Shown here: positions 8,157-15,483 of the stretch, piece after piece
Position numbering within the stretch: the first letter of the stretch is position 1
Layout of the letters: every line of letters starts with the position of its first letter
Source of the DNA: Halobaculum halobium
GTDB taxonomy: Archaea; Halobacteriota; Halobacteria; Halobacteriales; Haloferacaceae
Direction of reading: 5' to 3'
Assembly (NCBI RefSeq): GCF_030127145.1
Contig: NZ_CP126159.1
Coordinates: forward strand, 62,001-126,000
Length of the DNA: 64,000 nt
Notes under the pieces: generated by a model
Told to the model about the DNA's origin: nothing
Database searches by the model: none
Seen by the model: only the letters and a program-made list of their open reading frames with translations
Made by a program: the position numbers and the translations under genes

Positions 8157-8620
8157 TGGCTGGCTCCGACCGCCACCCGTTGTTCCTGCCGCTGATCGCC
8201 GTCGGCGGTCTGGTGTTCGGGTTCGGCCTGGGCTACAGCCATATGGCACGCCCGGAGGTAGTGCTTGACTTCCTCCAATTCGAGGACCTCGGGCTTCCCT
8301 TCGTCATGTTCGGTGGGGCTCTCGTCACCGGAGTGGTCTATTTCCTCGCGCCGAAACTGCTCAAACGACCGGCTTTGACGAACCGAAGCTTCGAGCGGCG
8401 GCTGAAGCCGTTCGATAATCAAGTCCTCGTCGGCGGCGCCATCTTCGGCGTCGGCTGGGGCCTCTCGGGGATCTGCCCTGGGGCCGCGTACGCCAGCCTC
8501 GGCGTCGGGAACGTACCAATTTTGTGGGCGCTCGCCGGGATGTTCCTCGGCGCGTTCGCCCAGGGAGTGTGGCGCAGTCGCAATGACGCGAGCGACGCGG
8601 CGCCCACGGGCGCTGACTAA
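8156..8620 (+). CDS. YeeE/YedE half-transporter, C-terminal type
   Basis: A 154-aa membrane protein, partner of the preceding half. The start ATG at 8156 overlaps the upstream stop by one base. Hydrophobic segments lie near residues 10-28, 48-66, 91-106 and 115-138. The conserved motif GVGWGLSGICPGAAYASLG contains Cys107, corresponding to the second-half cysteine of the family. Together the two proteins should form one sulfur-compound channel. The frame extends upstream, but that would run back through the partner gene, so the overlapping ATG is preferred. Confidence 0.87.
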   Translation: MAGSDRHPLFLPLIAVGGLVFGFGLGYSHMARPEVVLDFLQFEDLGLPFVMFGGALVTGVVYFLAPKLLKRPALTNRSFERRLKPFDNQVLVGGAIFGVGWGLSGICPGAAYASLGVGNVPILWALAGMFLGAFAQGVWRSRNDASDAAPTGAD

Positions 8621-8815
8621 CGCCGTTCAGTCTTTGATCCGCCAGGGAATTACCCAACTGACCGCGTGACTCAGGGTCCACCTGTCAAGCGGGTCCCGCC
8701 GCTTCCACCTCATTCGCCGCTGCGGAGAACCTGGTCGTCTTTTTCAATCCTCGCTACGGACCGATCGGTTCACGTCCGGCCGGCAGGTGGTTAAGCTACT
8801 CTGGAGGTGTCGGAT

Positions 8816-9106
8816 TCACTCCGACGTGCCGTCGTTGGCTGCGTCGCCCGCCGAGTCGGGGCCCGTTGCGCCCGCGGCCTCACGGTCCAGCAGCGGTGAG
8901 TTCGGGTTCACGCAGCCGTCGCGACCACAGACGCCGGCATCGTCGCCCGCGCGTTCGACGCCCCCGGAAAGCCCGCCGATGTACCAGTCGGGGTCGTGAC
9001 CCGCCTCCCGCTCGTGGTCATCCAGCGCCGTTCGTGCTCTCCGGAGAGACTCGAACGTCTCCTCGTAGGAGCAGTCGTCGCAGCTGACGAGGACGTCTGT
9101 CGGCAT
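8816..9106 (-). CDS. small haloarchaeal Cys-rich protein
   Basis: A 96-aa soluble protein with an N-terminal CxxC (SCDDCSYEETF) and a second Cys pair (VCGRDGCVNPNSPLLDRE), which together could hold one zinc ion. The middle (RRARTALDDHEREAGHDPDWYIGG) resembles the small zinc-ribbon domains common in haloarchaea; the acidic Gly/Asp/Ala tail is probably disordered. I recall similar proteins catalogued as a haloarchaeal DUF but cannot assign a function. It is convergent with the YeeE pair; 8621-8815 holds nothing recognisable. Confidence 0.7.
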   Translation of the reverse strand: MPTDVLVSCDDCSYEETFESLRRARTALDDHEREAGHDPDWYIGGLSGGVERAGDDAGVCGRDGCVNPNSPLLDREAAGATGPDSAGDAANDGTSE

Positions 9107-9238
9107 ATCTCATTGTTCGTCCTCGAACGTGCTAAGTCACACTATCGGCGGCGCACCCGTAATCTGTTCTGAAGCAAGCGGAGTCAGCTCTCGGTGAATA
9201 AAGCTCGAGACTCCTGGATCCAGTATATTGTACACGGC

Positions 9239-9256
9239 TTGCAAAACTATTATATC
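9239..9256 (+). promoter_or_regulatory. promoter of thioredoxin gene
   Basis: TTGCAAAACTATTATATC: a purine/A-rich BRE-like stretch followed by a TATA-like ATTATATC, centred about 28 nt before the ATG at 9280, so the transcript should be leaderless. The same 18 nt with three changes (TTGCAAAACCATTATACC, minus strand 15079-15096) precedes the TauE-partner gene, which suggests shared control. Confidence 0.5.
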
Positions 9257-9279
9257 GGTCGGCCTCGTATCGTTGGTCG

Positions 9280-9687
9280 ATGAGCGAACGAGATCAGATC
9301 CGAGAGCAGAAAGCGGAAGAACTCAAGAACAACCGCAACACGTCGGATAGCGAAGAGAGCGTATCAGACCGTGACGAGCCGGTGCACGTCGAGAGCGCCC
9401 AACACCTCCAAGACCTCGTCGACGAGGGAGGTGTCGTCCTCACGGACTTCTACGCCGACTGGTGTGGCCCCTGTAAGATGCTCGAACCGACCGTCGCTGA
9501 GATCGCGGCGGAAACCGATGCGACGGTTGCCAAGGTCGATGTCGACGCCCAGCAGCGCCTCGCCCAACAGTACCGCGTCCAGGGCGTGCCGACGATGTAC
9601 CTGTTCGCCGACGGCGAACAGGTCGAGCAGATGGTGGGAGTTCGCCAGAAGGACCAGCTCCTATCGCTGATCCAACAGTACGCGTAA
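9280..9687 (+). CDS. trxA: thioredoxin with charged N-terminal extension
   Basis: A 135-aa thioredoxin with the active site WCGPC (Cys62 and Cys65), the cis-proline segment VQGVPTMYLF and a typical C terminus. The first ~35 residues are a charged extension (Glu, Lys, Asp, Ser) not part of the thioredoxin fold, a common haloarchaeal trait. As a dithiol reductant in the middle of a sulfur-transfer cluster it may release sulfide from persulfidated TusA, DsrE or rhodanese Cys residues; that role is inferred from context. The start follows its TATA-like element directly, without a leader. Confidence 0.92.
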   Translation: MSERDQIREQKAEELKNNRNTSDSEESVSDRDEPVHVESAQHLQDLVDEGGVVLTDFYADWCGPCKMLEPTVAEIAAETDATVAKVDVDAQQRLAQQYRVQGVPTMYLFADGEQVEQMVGVRQKDQLLSLIQQYA

Positions 9688-9841
9688 CGCCGGAGACGAC
9701 CGCCCTCCGACAGTCGCCGGACGACCACCCGACGCGGGGGCCGCGACGCTCCCGGAGCGCTCACTGCATGTCTCCGCGATTTTTATAACGACCGCGGGGT
9801 AGCAACGACGCCGGTGCGATAGTATTGGACTAAATTCACAA

Positions 9842-9849
9842 CATTAAAG
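9842..9849 (+). promoter_or_regulatory. TATA-like element of second tusA-dsrE operon
   Basis: CATTAAAG, preceded by an A-rich BRE-like stretch (TTCACAA), about 48 nt before the ATG of tusA copy 2. It implies a leader of roughly 20 nt. Between it and the gene lies an imperfect inverted repeat (ATTG...TA...TA...CAAT at about 9863-9881) that could be an operator. The T-run near 9780-9784 may terminate trxA. Confidence 0.35.
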
Positions 9850-9893
9850 CCCGACCAAACGGTATTGGGTAATGCGTACAATCGAGACAACCC

Positions 9894-10139
9894 ATGAGCA
9901 CTGAAATCGACATCACCGAGACCCTCGACGTAAAAGGCCTGAGCTGTCCGATGCCCATCGTGAAGACCAAGGGCGCGATCGACGACCTCGCCGCTGGCGA
10001 CGTTCTCGAGGTCATCTCGACCGATCCAGGGAGCATAAGCGACATCGACGGCTGGGCGACCGGCACTGACGGCGTCACCCTCCTCGAACAGGAGGAGGGC
10101 GACGACGTATTCACGCACTACGTGCGGAAAGAGGAGTAA
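9894..10139 (+). CDS. tusA: TusA-family sulfurtransferase (copy 2)
   Basis: An 81-aa TusA-like persulfide carrier with CPMP at Cys18 (KGLSCPMPIVKTKGAI). It is nearly collinear with the copy at 5963-6208 (same length, same ITETLDVKG opening and same DPGS-DGWA core). It is followed after 2 nt by a DsrE gene on the same strand, so each of the two TusA copies is paired with its own DsrE-fold protein. This pairing strongly suggests sulfur relay from TusA to the DsrE cysteine or back. Confidence 0.9.
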   Translation: MSTEIDITETLDVKGLSCPMPIVKTKGAIDDLAAGDVLEVISTDPGSISDIDGWATGTDGVTLLEQEEGDDVFTHYVRKEE

Positions 10140-10141
10140 GC

Positions 10142-10525
10142 ATGGACGAGATCGGAATTATCGTCTCCAGCGACGACCCGAAGAGCCTCGCGATGGCCAC
10201 CAACCTCGGGCACGTCGCGCTCACGATGGACACCGACGTGTTCCTGTACTTCACTTTCGACGGTCTCACCCACCTGACAGAGGGCGAAAAAGACCTCTCC
10301 TCGGTCCAGCCACTCATCGAGGAGGGGATGCCTAACCCCTACGACATGTTGGGGCAGCTGATCGCCGACGGCGGAGACGCAGTGACTTCGGTCGCATGTA
10401 CGACCACGCTGGACATGCTCCAGTGGGACCGCGACGCGATTGACGACGACGTGACTACGAAGTTCGCCGGAGCGGTCACCTTTCTCGAGGCGGCCGAAGA
10501 GGCGGACCAAGTCTTCACGTTCTAA
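10142..10525 (+). CDS. DsrE family protein (sulfur relay)
   Basis: A 127-aa DsrE-fold protein (IGIIVSSDDPKSLAMATNLGHVAL, DVFLYFTFDGLTHL, LIEEGMPNPYDML). The candidate active cysteine is Cys86 in TSVACTTTLDML, aligned with Cys155 of the DsrE2-like protein at 5374. It begins 2 nt after tusA copy 2 and must be co-transcribed. It lacks the N-terminal coiled-coil extension of the other DsrE protein and is shorter in the middle, so the two are distinct subfamilies rather than a simple duplication. Confidence 0.85.
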   Translation: MDEIGIIVSSDDPKSLAMATNLGHVALTMDTDVFLYFTFDGLTHLTEGEKDLSSVQPLIEEGMPNPYDMLGQLIADGGDAVTSVACTTTLDMLQWDRDAIDDDVTTKFAGAVTFLEAAEEADQVFTF

Positions 10526-10695
10526 CGTCACTCCCCGTTTTCAGCCGGTCGCCTGACGAACAACGCGAACGGGCTTCCATACGGACCGCCAACCACAGAC
10601 AGCGCTCTTCGAGAAAGTGTACGGTGAGTTTTGACGCGGTAGATGCTACTGGCGGCGTGACCGTTGGGGCCACGTGCAACGCCGAGGCGTTGTTG

Positions 10696-10905
10696 TCAGC
10701 GGGTGCTGATACCGAGGGCAGAGTACAGCGCGCACTTGCTCGTGAACGCGGTCCCGAGCATGAGCGCCGCGACGACCCCGAGCACGAGTGACACGACTCC
10801 TTGTACCTCAACCGCACCGGCGAGTCCCGCAAGTGACACTGCACCCGCGAGCGCGCCGACAGCGATTCGAGCGAGTTTGTCAGTGGAACCGACGTTCATT
10901 TCCAT
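10696..10905 (-). CDS. DUF2892 family inner-membrane protein
   Basis: A 69-aa protein with the pattern NVGSTDKLARIAVGALAG and two hydrophobic segments (about 13-31 and 34-52), then TSKCALYSALGIST. This matches the DUF2892 domain, which is also the membrane anchor of YgaP-type rhodaneses. The C-terminal cysteine lies in the CALYSALGI motif typical of the family. A membrane anchor for sulfur-transfer proteins is a plausible role given the island. Met1 at 10905 or Met3 at 10899 could be the start. Confidence 0.8.
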   Translation of the reverse strand: MEMNVGSTDKLARIAVGALAGAVSLAGLAGAVEVQGVVSLVLGVVAALMLGTAFTSKCALYSALGISTR

Positions 10906-11360
10906 AGGATCAAATAAGCGCTCAAACTACAAGAAGGCTATTGCCTTATCATGGGAATATCACACCAGACAAAATGACACCAGGCGCTGCTCTGTCTGTA
11001 CCAACCGAACGACGAACACAGTCACCATCTGTTTGTTCGCTTCAATTCAACAATCGTCGGAATACCGGTCAGATAGAGTGTCAATAGAGAGAAACCGAGA
11101 CTGGCCTCGGTGTCGTCCGAACGCTTCTCACGGAGTTCGGGGCGCCGTCAGTTCGCCTCATTCAGATACCCGATCTCGACGAGTCGAACGGCTCACTTCT
11201 CGGTCGCGCCCTGCACCGAACGTTCAACCTGTAGAGCGGACACGTCGGCGTGCGAACCACGTCCGACTGCGCGCTCGGTATGTTCACCGCGCTGAAGCGC
11301 AGGTTTTTCTCTTCGACTATCCGGAAAACCTCGATCATCGGTCACGTGACTCGGGGGCGG
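10906..11360. other. 455-bp intergenic region with possible gene remnant
   Basis: No intact gene. On the plus strand 11088-11234 an open frame without a start codon reads like a protein C terminus (GLGVVRTLLTEFGAPSV, then ALHRTFNL) and ends in TAG; it is preceded by an in-frame stop. It may be the tail of a decayed gene. The promoter of the DUF2892 gene (TATA-like CTTATTTG, minus strand) lies near 10911-10920. Confidence 0.3.
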
Positions 11361-12233
11361 TCATCGCGGTGGGACCGACGCAGGCGGAACGAGCAAGATG
11401 TTCGTATCCCCGCGGGCGACGACCGACTCGGAGACGTTTCCGAGCAGCAGCCGCCGCAGGCGACTCGTTCCACGCGCGCCCATCACTGTGAGTGTGGGAT
11501 CGATCCGCCGCTCCTCAGCGAGTATCTCTTCGACCGCTTCGCCAGACCGGAGGGAAATTTCGGTCTCGACATCGATCCGGCCTTCGAGATCCGCCGCACG
11601 CTCGGCGAGGAGCTCGCGCGCGTCGTCGGCAGATTCTCCCTGAGTTTTCTGTTCGCGCTCGCGAACGTGCAACAGCGTCACCCGTTCGGTCGCTCGGCGC
11701 AGCCGCGGGAGGAACTCGTATGCTCGCTGGGCGTTTTCCGAGAAGTCGGTCACGTACAACACCTCCCGGAACAGATGCTCGTTGTGAACCGCTGTCACGC
11801 CGTCCGCGCCAGTCTCGGCATCGGCATCGATCCGCTCGACAAGCAGCGGAACTACCGAGGTGCGAGCGACGTTGCGGACGGTATCCCCGATGAACCGGTT
11901 ACGCAACGGGCTCTGTCCGCGCGAGCCGATAACCGTCATATCCGCCGGCAACCGCTCGGCAAGGCCGTTGATGCGGCGGTACGGCGTCCCGCGAGCGACG
12001 TGTGTCTCCACCTCGAACCCGGCGGCCTCGAACGTCTCCCGTTGGGCGTCGAGCGCCTCGTGGGCATCACTGACGGCGTCCATTCCCGGCAGGCTGCCCG
12101 AGACATTGTCGGGGACCACAGTGAACAGGTGGATATCGGTGACCCCGATGGCGTTGAGACAGTGAAGACAGGTCCGCGAGCAGATTGCTGATCGGCTCGC
12201 CTCCGAGAGGTCCGTGGCGAACACGACGCGCAT
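11361..12233 (-). CDS. tandem-domain universal stress protein (UspA family), second copy
   Basis: A 290-aa protein with two UspA domains, collinear with the 285-aa protein at 3634-4491 (MRVVFATDLSEA against MRIVFATDLSDA, THVARGTPYRRINGLAERL shared almost word for word). ATP-loop motifs are present in both halves: IGSRGQSPLRNRFIGDT (the last G-S/T altered to G-D-T) and MGARGTSRLRRLLLGN (final S/T altered to N). The two copies bracket the sulfur island, one at each side of the TusA/DsrE genes. The reason is unknown; a duplication together with neighbouring sulfur genes is possible. A TATA-like CAGTATTTG lies about 30 nt upstream of the ATG. Confidence 0.88.
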   Translation of the reverse strand: MRVVFATDLSEASRSAICSRTCLHCLNAIGVTDIHLFTVVPDNVSGSLPGMDAVSDAHEALDAQRETFEAAGFEVETHVARGTPYRRINGLAERLPADMTVIGSRGQSPLRNRFIGDTVRNVARTSVVPLLVERIDADAETGADGVTAVHNEHLFREVLYVTDFSENAQRAYEFLPRLRRATERVTLLHVREREQKTQGESADDARELLAERAADLEGRIDVETEISLRSGEAVEEILAEERRIDPTLTVMGARGTSRLRRLLLGNVSESVVARGDTNILLVPPASVPPR

Positions 12234-12396
12234 GCCCCGCGTTTGTGCTTCGGCTACAAATACTGTGAGGCGGCGGATCTTCGTGGCTGCCAGTAGCCGA
12301 TATCGTCTCGGTTAGGAGGATCGAGGGGCTAAGTGCATTTCCTCAACCGGGACCCTACGGAAGCAGGAAAGGAGAGAATACAGCGCCGCATGGGTC

Positions 12397-12804
12397 TCAA
12401 ACACGTTCTCCGTCTGCCGCCTGTCGCGACTTACTGGAGTGACGCTGTTCAAACTCGACGATCAGGCCGTCGATTCTTCTGTACCATTCGTCGAGATACT
12501 GGTGGAGGGAGTCGACGAGCTCGTCCGCATCGACCGGTTCAAATACGTGATAGCAGCCCCCGTCATTGTAACTGACAGGCCGGCGACTGACAGCCCCGAC
12601 ATCAACAAGTCGCCGGAGTGACCGGTACGCGGTCGATCGATCGCTGTCGATCGTATCCGCGACCTGTTCGACGGTGCATGGGTGCCCCTCCGTCGTGAGA
12701 ACCTCGTACACCTCGCGGTCGAGCTCACTCACGCCGAAGACACACCTGAGTAGTCCCTCACACTGCATGGGCTGCTCAAGCTGTTCGGAGATTGATGTAG
12801 TCAT
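12397..12804 (-). CDS. TrmB-like HTH transcriptional regulator with Cys-X5-Cys
   Basis: A 135-aa DNA-binding protein. Residues about 25-85 form a winged helix (LDREVYEVLTTEG, QVADTIDSDRSTAYRSLRRLVDVGAVSRRP), followed by a short wing and a helical tail (LHQYLDEWYRRIDGLIVEFEQRH) likely used for dimerisation. Cys15 and Cys21 occur in QCEGLLRC. The paralogue at 15484 has Cys at exactly the same two positions (ECEGLLEC). A thiol pair next to the wHTH in a sulfur-transfer island suggests a persulfide- or redox-sensing switch (inference). The ATG at 12804 was chosen by alignment with the paralogue; a longer frame exists upstream. Confidence 0.82.
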   Translation of the reverse strand: MTTSISEQLEQPMQCEGLLRCVFGVSELDREVYEVLTTEGHPCTVEQVADTIDSDRSTAYRSLRRLVDVGAVSRRPVSYNDGGCYHVFEPVDADELVDSLHQYLDEWYRRIDGLIVEFEQRHSSKSRQAADGERV

Positions 12805-12888
12805 AGTAGAAGCGATGCGTCGCCGATCGAAAAGTCTTGTGCAGATCTTGAACAACTGGGATCCAACGGTCGCGGCGGTCTCAACAGA

Positions 12889-13593
12889 CTACCGTCGCCG
12901 CGCAGGTTGATGAGTCGCCGCGATTCCGAGGAAGTTGTCGAACACCGTCTTCGCGGCGCGTGCGTGTTCGACCGACTCGTCAGTGATTCCATCGAGAGCA
13001 GCCTGAATCCGTTCCTCTGGTAGATCCTTCCCTTCGGTGACCCACTCAGCCGTCTGTCGGTCGTATTCGGGGTGGAACTGGACGCCGTACGCCCTGCCGA
13101 TGCGGAACGCCTGCACGCCGATTTCGTTGCGGGCGAGTGTCGTCGCCCCGGGCGGCACCTCAGCGACGCGGTCAGAATGCGTCTCGAAGCTCACGAACTC
13201 CTGCGGGACGCCATCGAACAACGGGTCGTCGCCGATCCGGGAGATCAGCTCGTAGCCGAGTTCGTACGTTCCCATGTCGACGACGCGGCCGCCGAGAGCC
13301 TGTGCGAGGAACTGGTGGCCCCAGCAGATACCGAGGATCGGCACGTCGGCTTCGTGAACTCGTCGGACCCACTCAGTCGCCTCGTGTATCCAGTCGTGGT
13401 CGTCGTATACTGAGGTCTGCGAACCGCTGATCACCACGCCGTTGAATCGCCACTCCGACGACGAGACCGAGGGTGGAAACACCCCCTCGCTGATCTTGTA
13501 CACGGTCACATCGGCGTCGAGTTCGCGACGCAAGTTCTCCTCGGCTGGGGTCTCTCCGACCGACGCATCAAGCACGGCGAGTCTCGTTCCCAT
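12889..13593 (-). CDS. class I glutamine amidotransferase (GMP synthase-like GATase)
   Basis: A 234-aa stand-alone class I glutamine amidotransferase. The catalytic triad is visible: Cys90 in GICWGHQFLAQ, His174 and Glu176 in VQFHPEYD. These enzymes take ammonia from glutamine or act on related gamma-glutamyl substrates; stand-alone forms without a synthase domain are often unassigned. The ATG at 13593 begins the domain (MGTRLAVLDAS) and lies about 27 nt after a TATA-like ACTATATG (13618-13625, minus strand). It sits just upstream of the Cys-X5-Cys regulator on the same strand (84 nt). Confidence 0.82.
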   Translation of the reverse strand: MGTRLAVLDASVGETPAEENLRRELDADVTVYKISEGVFPPSVSSSEWRFNGVVISGSQTSVYDDHDWIHEATEWVRRVHEADVPILGICWGHQFLAQALGGRVVDMGTYELGYELISRIGDDPLFDGVPQEFVSFETHSDRVAEVPPGATTLARNEIGVQAFRIGRAYGVQFHPEYDRQTAEWVTEGKDLPEERIQAALDGITDESVEHARAAKTVFDNFLGIAATHQPARRR

Positions 13594-13631
13594 ACGAGTG
13601 GATACGGGCGAAGAGCACATATAGTCTTGGA

Positions 13632-13647
13632 TGTATTAAACAATACA
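13632..13647. promoter_or_regulatory. inverted repeat upstream of GATase
   Basis: TGTATT-AAAC-AATACA, two perfect 6-bp arms with a 4-nt spacer, about 40-55 nt before the GATase start and just upstream (minus-strand sense) of its TATA-like element. Candidate operator; no regulator assigned. Confidence 0.35.
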
Positions 13648-13708
13648 ACCGATTAGAAGCTCCACGTCTCGCGTGGGTCATGTACTGAGTCGCGCCCTCG
13701 ACGATCTC

Positions 13709-13760
13709 TCGATTTAGGTGTGTCTCACCCTGTTGTCGATTTAGGTATGGCCCACCCTGT
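13709..13760. repeat. imperfect 27-nt tandem repeat
   Basis: A 25-nt block at 13709-13733 recurs at 13736-13760 with 22 of 25 identical bases (period 27 nt). On the minus strand the period keeps one frame open (LNRQQGETHLNRE) within an unassigned frame (FAAATIFSTGRNLEPATAHVWVDL precedes it). The region 13594-13844 holds no confident gene; it may be the remnant of a coding segment with a small in-frame duplication. Confidence 0.4.
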
Positions 13761-13844
13761 AAGAGGTCCACCCAGACGTGTGCAGTCGCTGGTTCGAGGT
13801 TGCGGCCTGTCGAGAAAATCGTCGCGGCGGCGAAATTCGAACGG

Positions 13845-14876
13845 TCAGTCGGCGACCGACGGTTCCGCACTCGACGGCGTCTCGCGGAGCTTGCGGACGC
13901 TGCTCACCACGACCGCCCCGCTCACGAGGAGCGCGGCGCCGAGGATGATGGCGAGACTGACAAGATCGAGCACCTCGATCCCGAGGTAGTTCCCGGCCTC
14001 GCGGACGGCGACTGCGATGGCGCCCAGCAGCAGCATCACGCCGAAGTACACCTTGATGTCGTCCTCGTCGACCAAGTTCGTCGCGCCGGCACCGATGCGA
14101 GCGCCGAGGGCACTCCCTGCCAGCAGCGGGACGACGATCGAAAGGTCGACCGCGCCGGACTGCGCGTAGAGGAACGATCCGATGCCGCCCGAGAAGACGA
14201 TCTCGAACAGGTCGGTCCCGACCGCGACCGGGACGGGGACGCCGACCAGATAGAACAGCGCGGGCATGCGGATGAAACCGCCGCCGACGCCGAGGAACCC
14301 TGATAGCAGGCCCGTGGCGAATGCGACCGCGAGCACCATCCACAGCGAGACGGTGAAGCCACCGCGGATAGAGATCATCGGAGGGACGTTGTACGACTGA
14401 ATCTTCTGAGCGATCGGAGGGATGTCGTCGGCACCCTCGTCGTCTTCTTCAACGTCGTGCGAGATACCGCCATCACCGCCTTTCAGCGCGGTGTAGGTGA
14501 CGAACGCACCGATCGAGCCGAGCAGCCCGATGTAGGCGACGCTGACGACGCTTCCCGCTAGCCCGATGTGCTGGAGGTACTCCAGTCCGATTTTCCCGAC
14601 TTCGATGCCGCCGGTTGTGCCAGCGATCATCAGGACTCCGAGCTTGTAATCAACCTGTCCCAGGTCGCGGTGTTTCAGCGTCGCGATGACTGATGTACCG
14701 AAGACGAACGCGAGACCGGACCCGACCGCGACATTCGGTGCATAGCCCATGACCAACAGCGCAGGCGTGACTAAGAACGATCCGCCCATCCCGAAGAATC
14801 CGAACAGGATCCCGATCAGGAGACCGAACCCTGTGAACATCACCAGTAATTCGGCGGCGACACCAAGGACCTCCAT
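13845..14876 (-). CDS. TSUP/TauE-SafE family permease
   Basis: A 343-aa polytopic membrane protein of the sulfite exporter TauE/SafE (TSUP) family, with eight or so hydrophobic segments and the paired family motifs GFFGMGGSFLVTPALLVMG (about 26-44) and GFLGVGGGFIRMPALFYLVG (about 198-217). The central cytoplasmic loop is acidic (HDVEEDDEGADDIPP). Family members export sulfite, sulfoacetate or thiosulfate-related anions. In this island it could remove sulfite produced by the ETHE1-like enzyme (inference). The start is 1 nt after the stop of the small membrane gene upstream, so the two are coupled. Confidence 0.88.
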   Translation of the reverse strand: MEVLGVAAELLVMFTGFGLLIGILFGFFGMGGSFLVTPALLVMGYAPNVAVGSGLAFVFGTSVIATLKHRDLGQVDYKLGVLMIAGTTGGIEVGKIGLEYLQHIGLAGSVVSVAYIGLLGSIGAFVTYTALKGGDGGISHDVEEDDEGADDIPPIAQKIQSYNVPPMISIRGGFTVSLWMVLAVAFATGLLSGFLGVGGGFIRMPALFYLVGVPVPVAVGTDLFEIVFSGGIGSFLYAQSGAVDLSIVVPLLAGSALGARIGAGATNLVDEDDIKVYFGVMLLLGAIAVAVREAGNYLGIEVLDLVSLAIILGAALLVSGAVVVSSVRKLRETPSSAEPSVAD

Positions 14877-14877
14877 A

Positions 14878-15045
14878 TCAGAGTCCCCGCAAGAGATCCG
14901 TGACGCGCTTCCCGAGAGTAGACTCGAGGAACCCGTAGCCGAAGTACAGTACGATCGCTTCCAGCAGAACCAATCCGATGAGCGCTGCTGCGAGCGTGGT
15001 TCCGCTCAGGCTGTCAAGGCCGAGCTGCAATATTGTGCTTACCAT
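14878..15045 (-). CDS. 55-aa membrane protein coupled to TauE/SafE permease
   Basis: A short gene on the minus strand: ATG at 15045, stop TGA at 14878-14880. The product begins MVSTILQLGLDSLSG, has one hydrophobic helix (TLAAALIGLVLLEAIVLYFGYG) and a basic C-terminal tail (LESTLGKRVTDLLRGL). Its stop is 1 nt before the permease ATG and a promoter-like element lies about 40 nt upstream, so it is a real first gene of a two-gene operon. I recall such proteins beside haloarchaeal TSUP genes (catalogued as DUF7512, not verified). A regulatory or assembly subunit of the permease is a reasonable guess. Confidence 0.72.
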   Translation of the reverse strand: MVSTILQLGLDSLSGTTLAAALIGLVLLEAIVLYFGYGFLESTLGKRVTDLLRGL

Positions 15046-15078
15046 GGAATCCTCACATCACCCTCTATCCAGTCGGAG

Positions 15079-15096
15079 GGTATAATGGTTTTGCAA
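15079..15096 (-). promoter_or_regulatory. promoter of TauE-partner operon
   Basis: On the minus strand TTGCAAAACCATTATACC, 15 of 18 bases identical to the element before the thioredoxin gene (9239-9256). The ATTATACC part is the TATA-like box, about 40 nt before the ATG at 15045. No gene is supported in 15097-15427. Confidence 0.5.
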
Positions 15097-15427
15097 TTGA
15101 GCTGCAAGACTGTATTCCGGTAACGAACCCATGGCGATGCATAAGTTATTGATGGCTACACGCCGCAGACGCGGTATCTTTGACACTCCAGAGTACAGCA
15201 GGTAGAACGGCCGTTTCCGTGCGCACCGGTGACATTGACCACTGACGTGTTGGGTCCTGAATTTAGAGATCGTCTTGGTACGACACATATCCGGGGCTAC
15301 AGTATCGTGTGGTTGTCCGACTATCGCACACACAGACACGACCATGAGTGAATCGCATCCGACGGCGCGTGGATAGCGTCCTTTCGTCTGCGGGAGCATT
15401 CACCGCGCGCGAGGCACGAGAGCGGAA

Positions 15428-15446
15428 TTGTATACTTAGTACACAA
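15428..15446. promoter_or_regulatory. 19-bp palindromic operator before Cys-X5-Cys regulator
   Basis: TTGTATACTTAGTACACAA: symmetric at 16 of the 18 non-central positions. It sits immediately before a TATA-like AGTATTATG (about 15446-15454), itself about 30 nt upstream of the regulator's ATG at 15484, so a bound protein would cover the BRE. Autoregulation by the wHTH encoded just downstream is the simplest hypothesis. Confidence 0.6.
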
Positions 15447-15483
15447 GTATTATGCTCGTGGGGGTAGTAGCATACGATATCCC

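Noticed and set aside
15058-15399. 113-codon minus-strand frame with several Cys (CRTKT, CHRC)
   Set aside because: Lies over the promoters of the permease operon; composition unlike haloarchaeal proteins (basic, not acidic) and no family resemblance.
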